Assembly: GCA_937902455.1 (NCBI GenBank)
Contig: CALELI010000170.1
Location: 1-6,477 of the forward strand
Length of the DNA stretch: 6,477 nt
Direction of reading: 5' to 3'
Source of the DNA: an uncultured Prevotellaceae bacterium
GTDB lineage: Bacteria > Bacteroidota > Bacteroidia > Bacteroidales > Bacteroidaceae
Below are positions 6,457 through 6,477 of this stretch, in pieces. The first letter of the stretch is position 1. Every line of letters begins with the position of its first letter. The position numbers were made by a program, and so were the translations under genes. The notes under the pieces were generated by a model, which worked only from the letters and a program-made list of their open reading frames with translations, had not been told where the DNA came from and ran no database searches.

Positions 6457-6477
6457 AGTGCAAGGCGAATGCAGTGC
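6457..6477 (+). other. short dyad-bearing segment after the heptamers, cut by the window end
   Basis: The final 21 bases begin and end with AGTGC. Inside them GCA (6460-6462) and TGC (6470-6472) are inverted around AGGCGAA. The segment is more GC-rich than the preceding repeat and does not follow the seven-base period. It may be a conserved companion of the AGTGAAT array or the beginning of something beyond the window. Confidence 0.3.

Overview
The window looks like the chromosome of a member of the Bacteroidales, most likely a Prevotella/Bacteroides relative. The clues are the FeoA-FeoB fusion, the AT-rich starts without Shine-Dalgarno sequences, the moderate base composition, and the gene gaps filled with short-period repeats of the TAAATGG, AGTTTAG and ATAACTG kind. 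The genus is an inference from style, because no marker gene is present. All four genes lie on the + strand, and no stretch over 300 bases lacks a gene.

Layout: positions 1-24 may be the tail of an upstream gene whose frame cannot be decided, followed by a repeat-filled gap to about 104. Two consecutive ABC-2 type permease genes (105-1283 and 1284-2546) abut with no spacer and probably form the membrane part of an efflux system, whose other parts would lie upstream. A 149-base gap (2547-2695) is a mosaic of repeats, including a long inverted repeat. Next is an outer-membrane beta-barrel protein of porin type (2696-3964), unusually rich in cysteine. A 120-base repeat-bearing gap leads to a full-length FeoA-FeoB ferrous iron transporter (4085-6430). 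The window ends in a further repeat block.

How the genes may work together: the two permeases are paralogues and plausibly pair as a heterodimer. The porin and FeoAB share an orientation and are separated only by a repeat spacer. A role for the porin in passing iron or small solutes to FeoAB is possible, but the only support is adjacency.

The least explained signal is between the genes. Every gap seen consists largely of 7-base tandem units, with 8-base units in places. The unit sequence differs between gaps, but the units can be aligned as variants of roughly RGTNWAN. The blocks reach into coding ends: the stop codons of the second permease and of FeoAB lie inside repeat units. I know of no function for them and would rank them above the genes for a second look.
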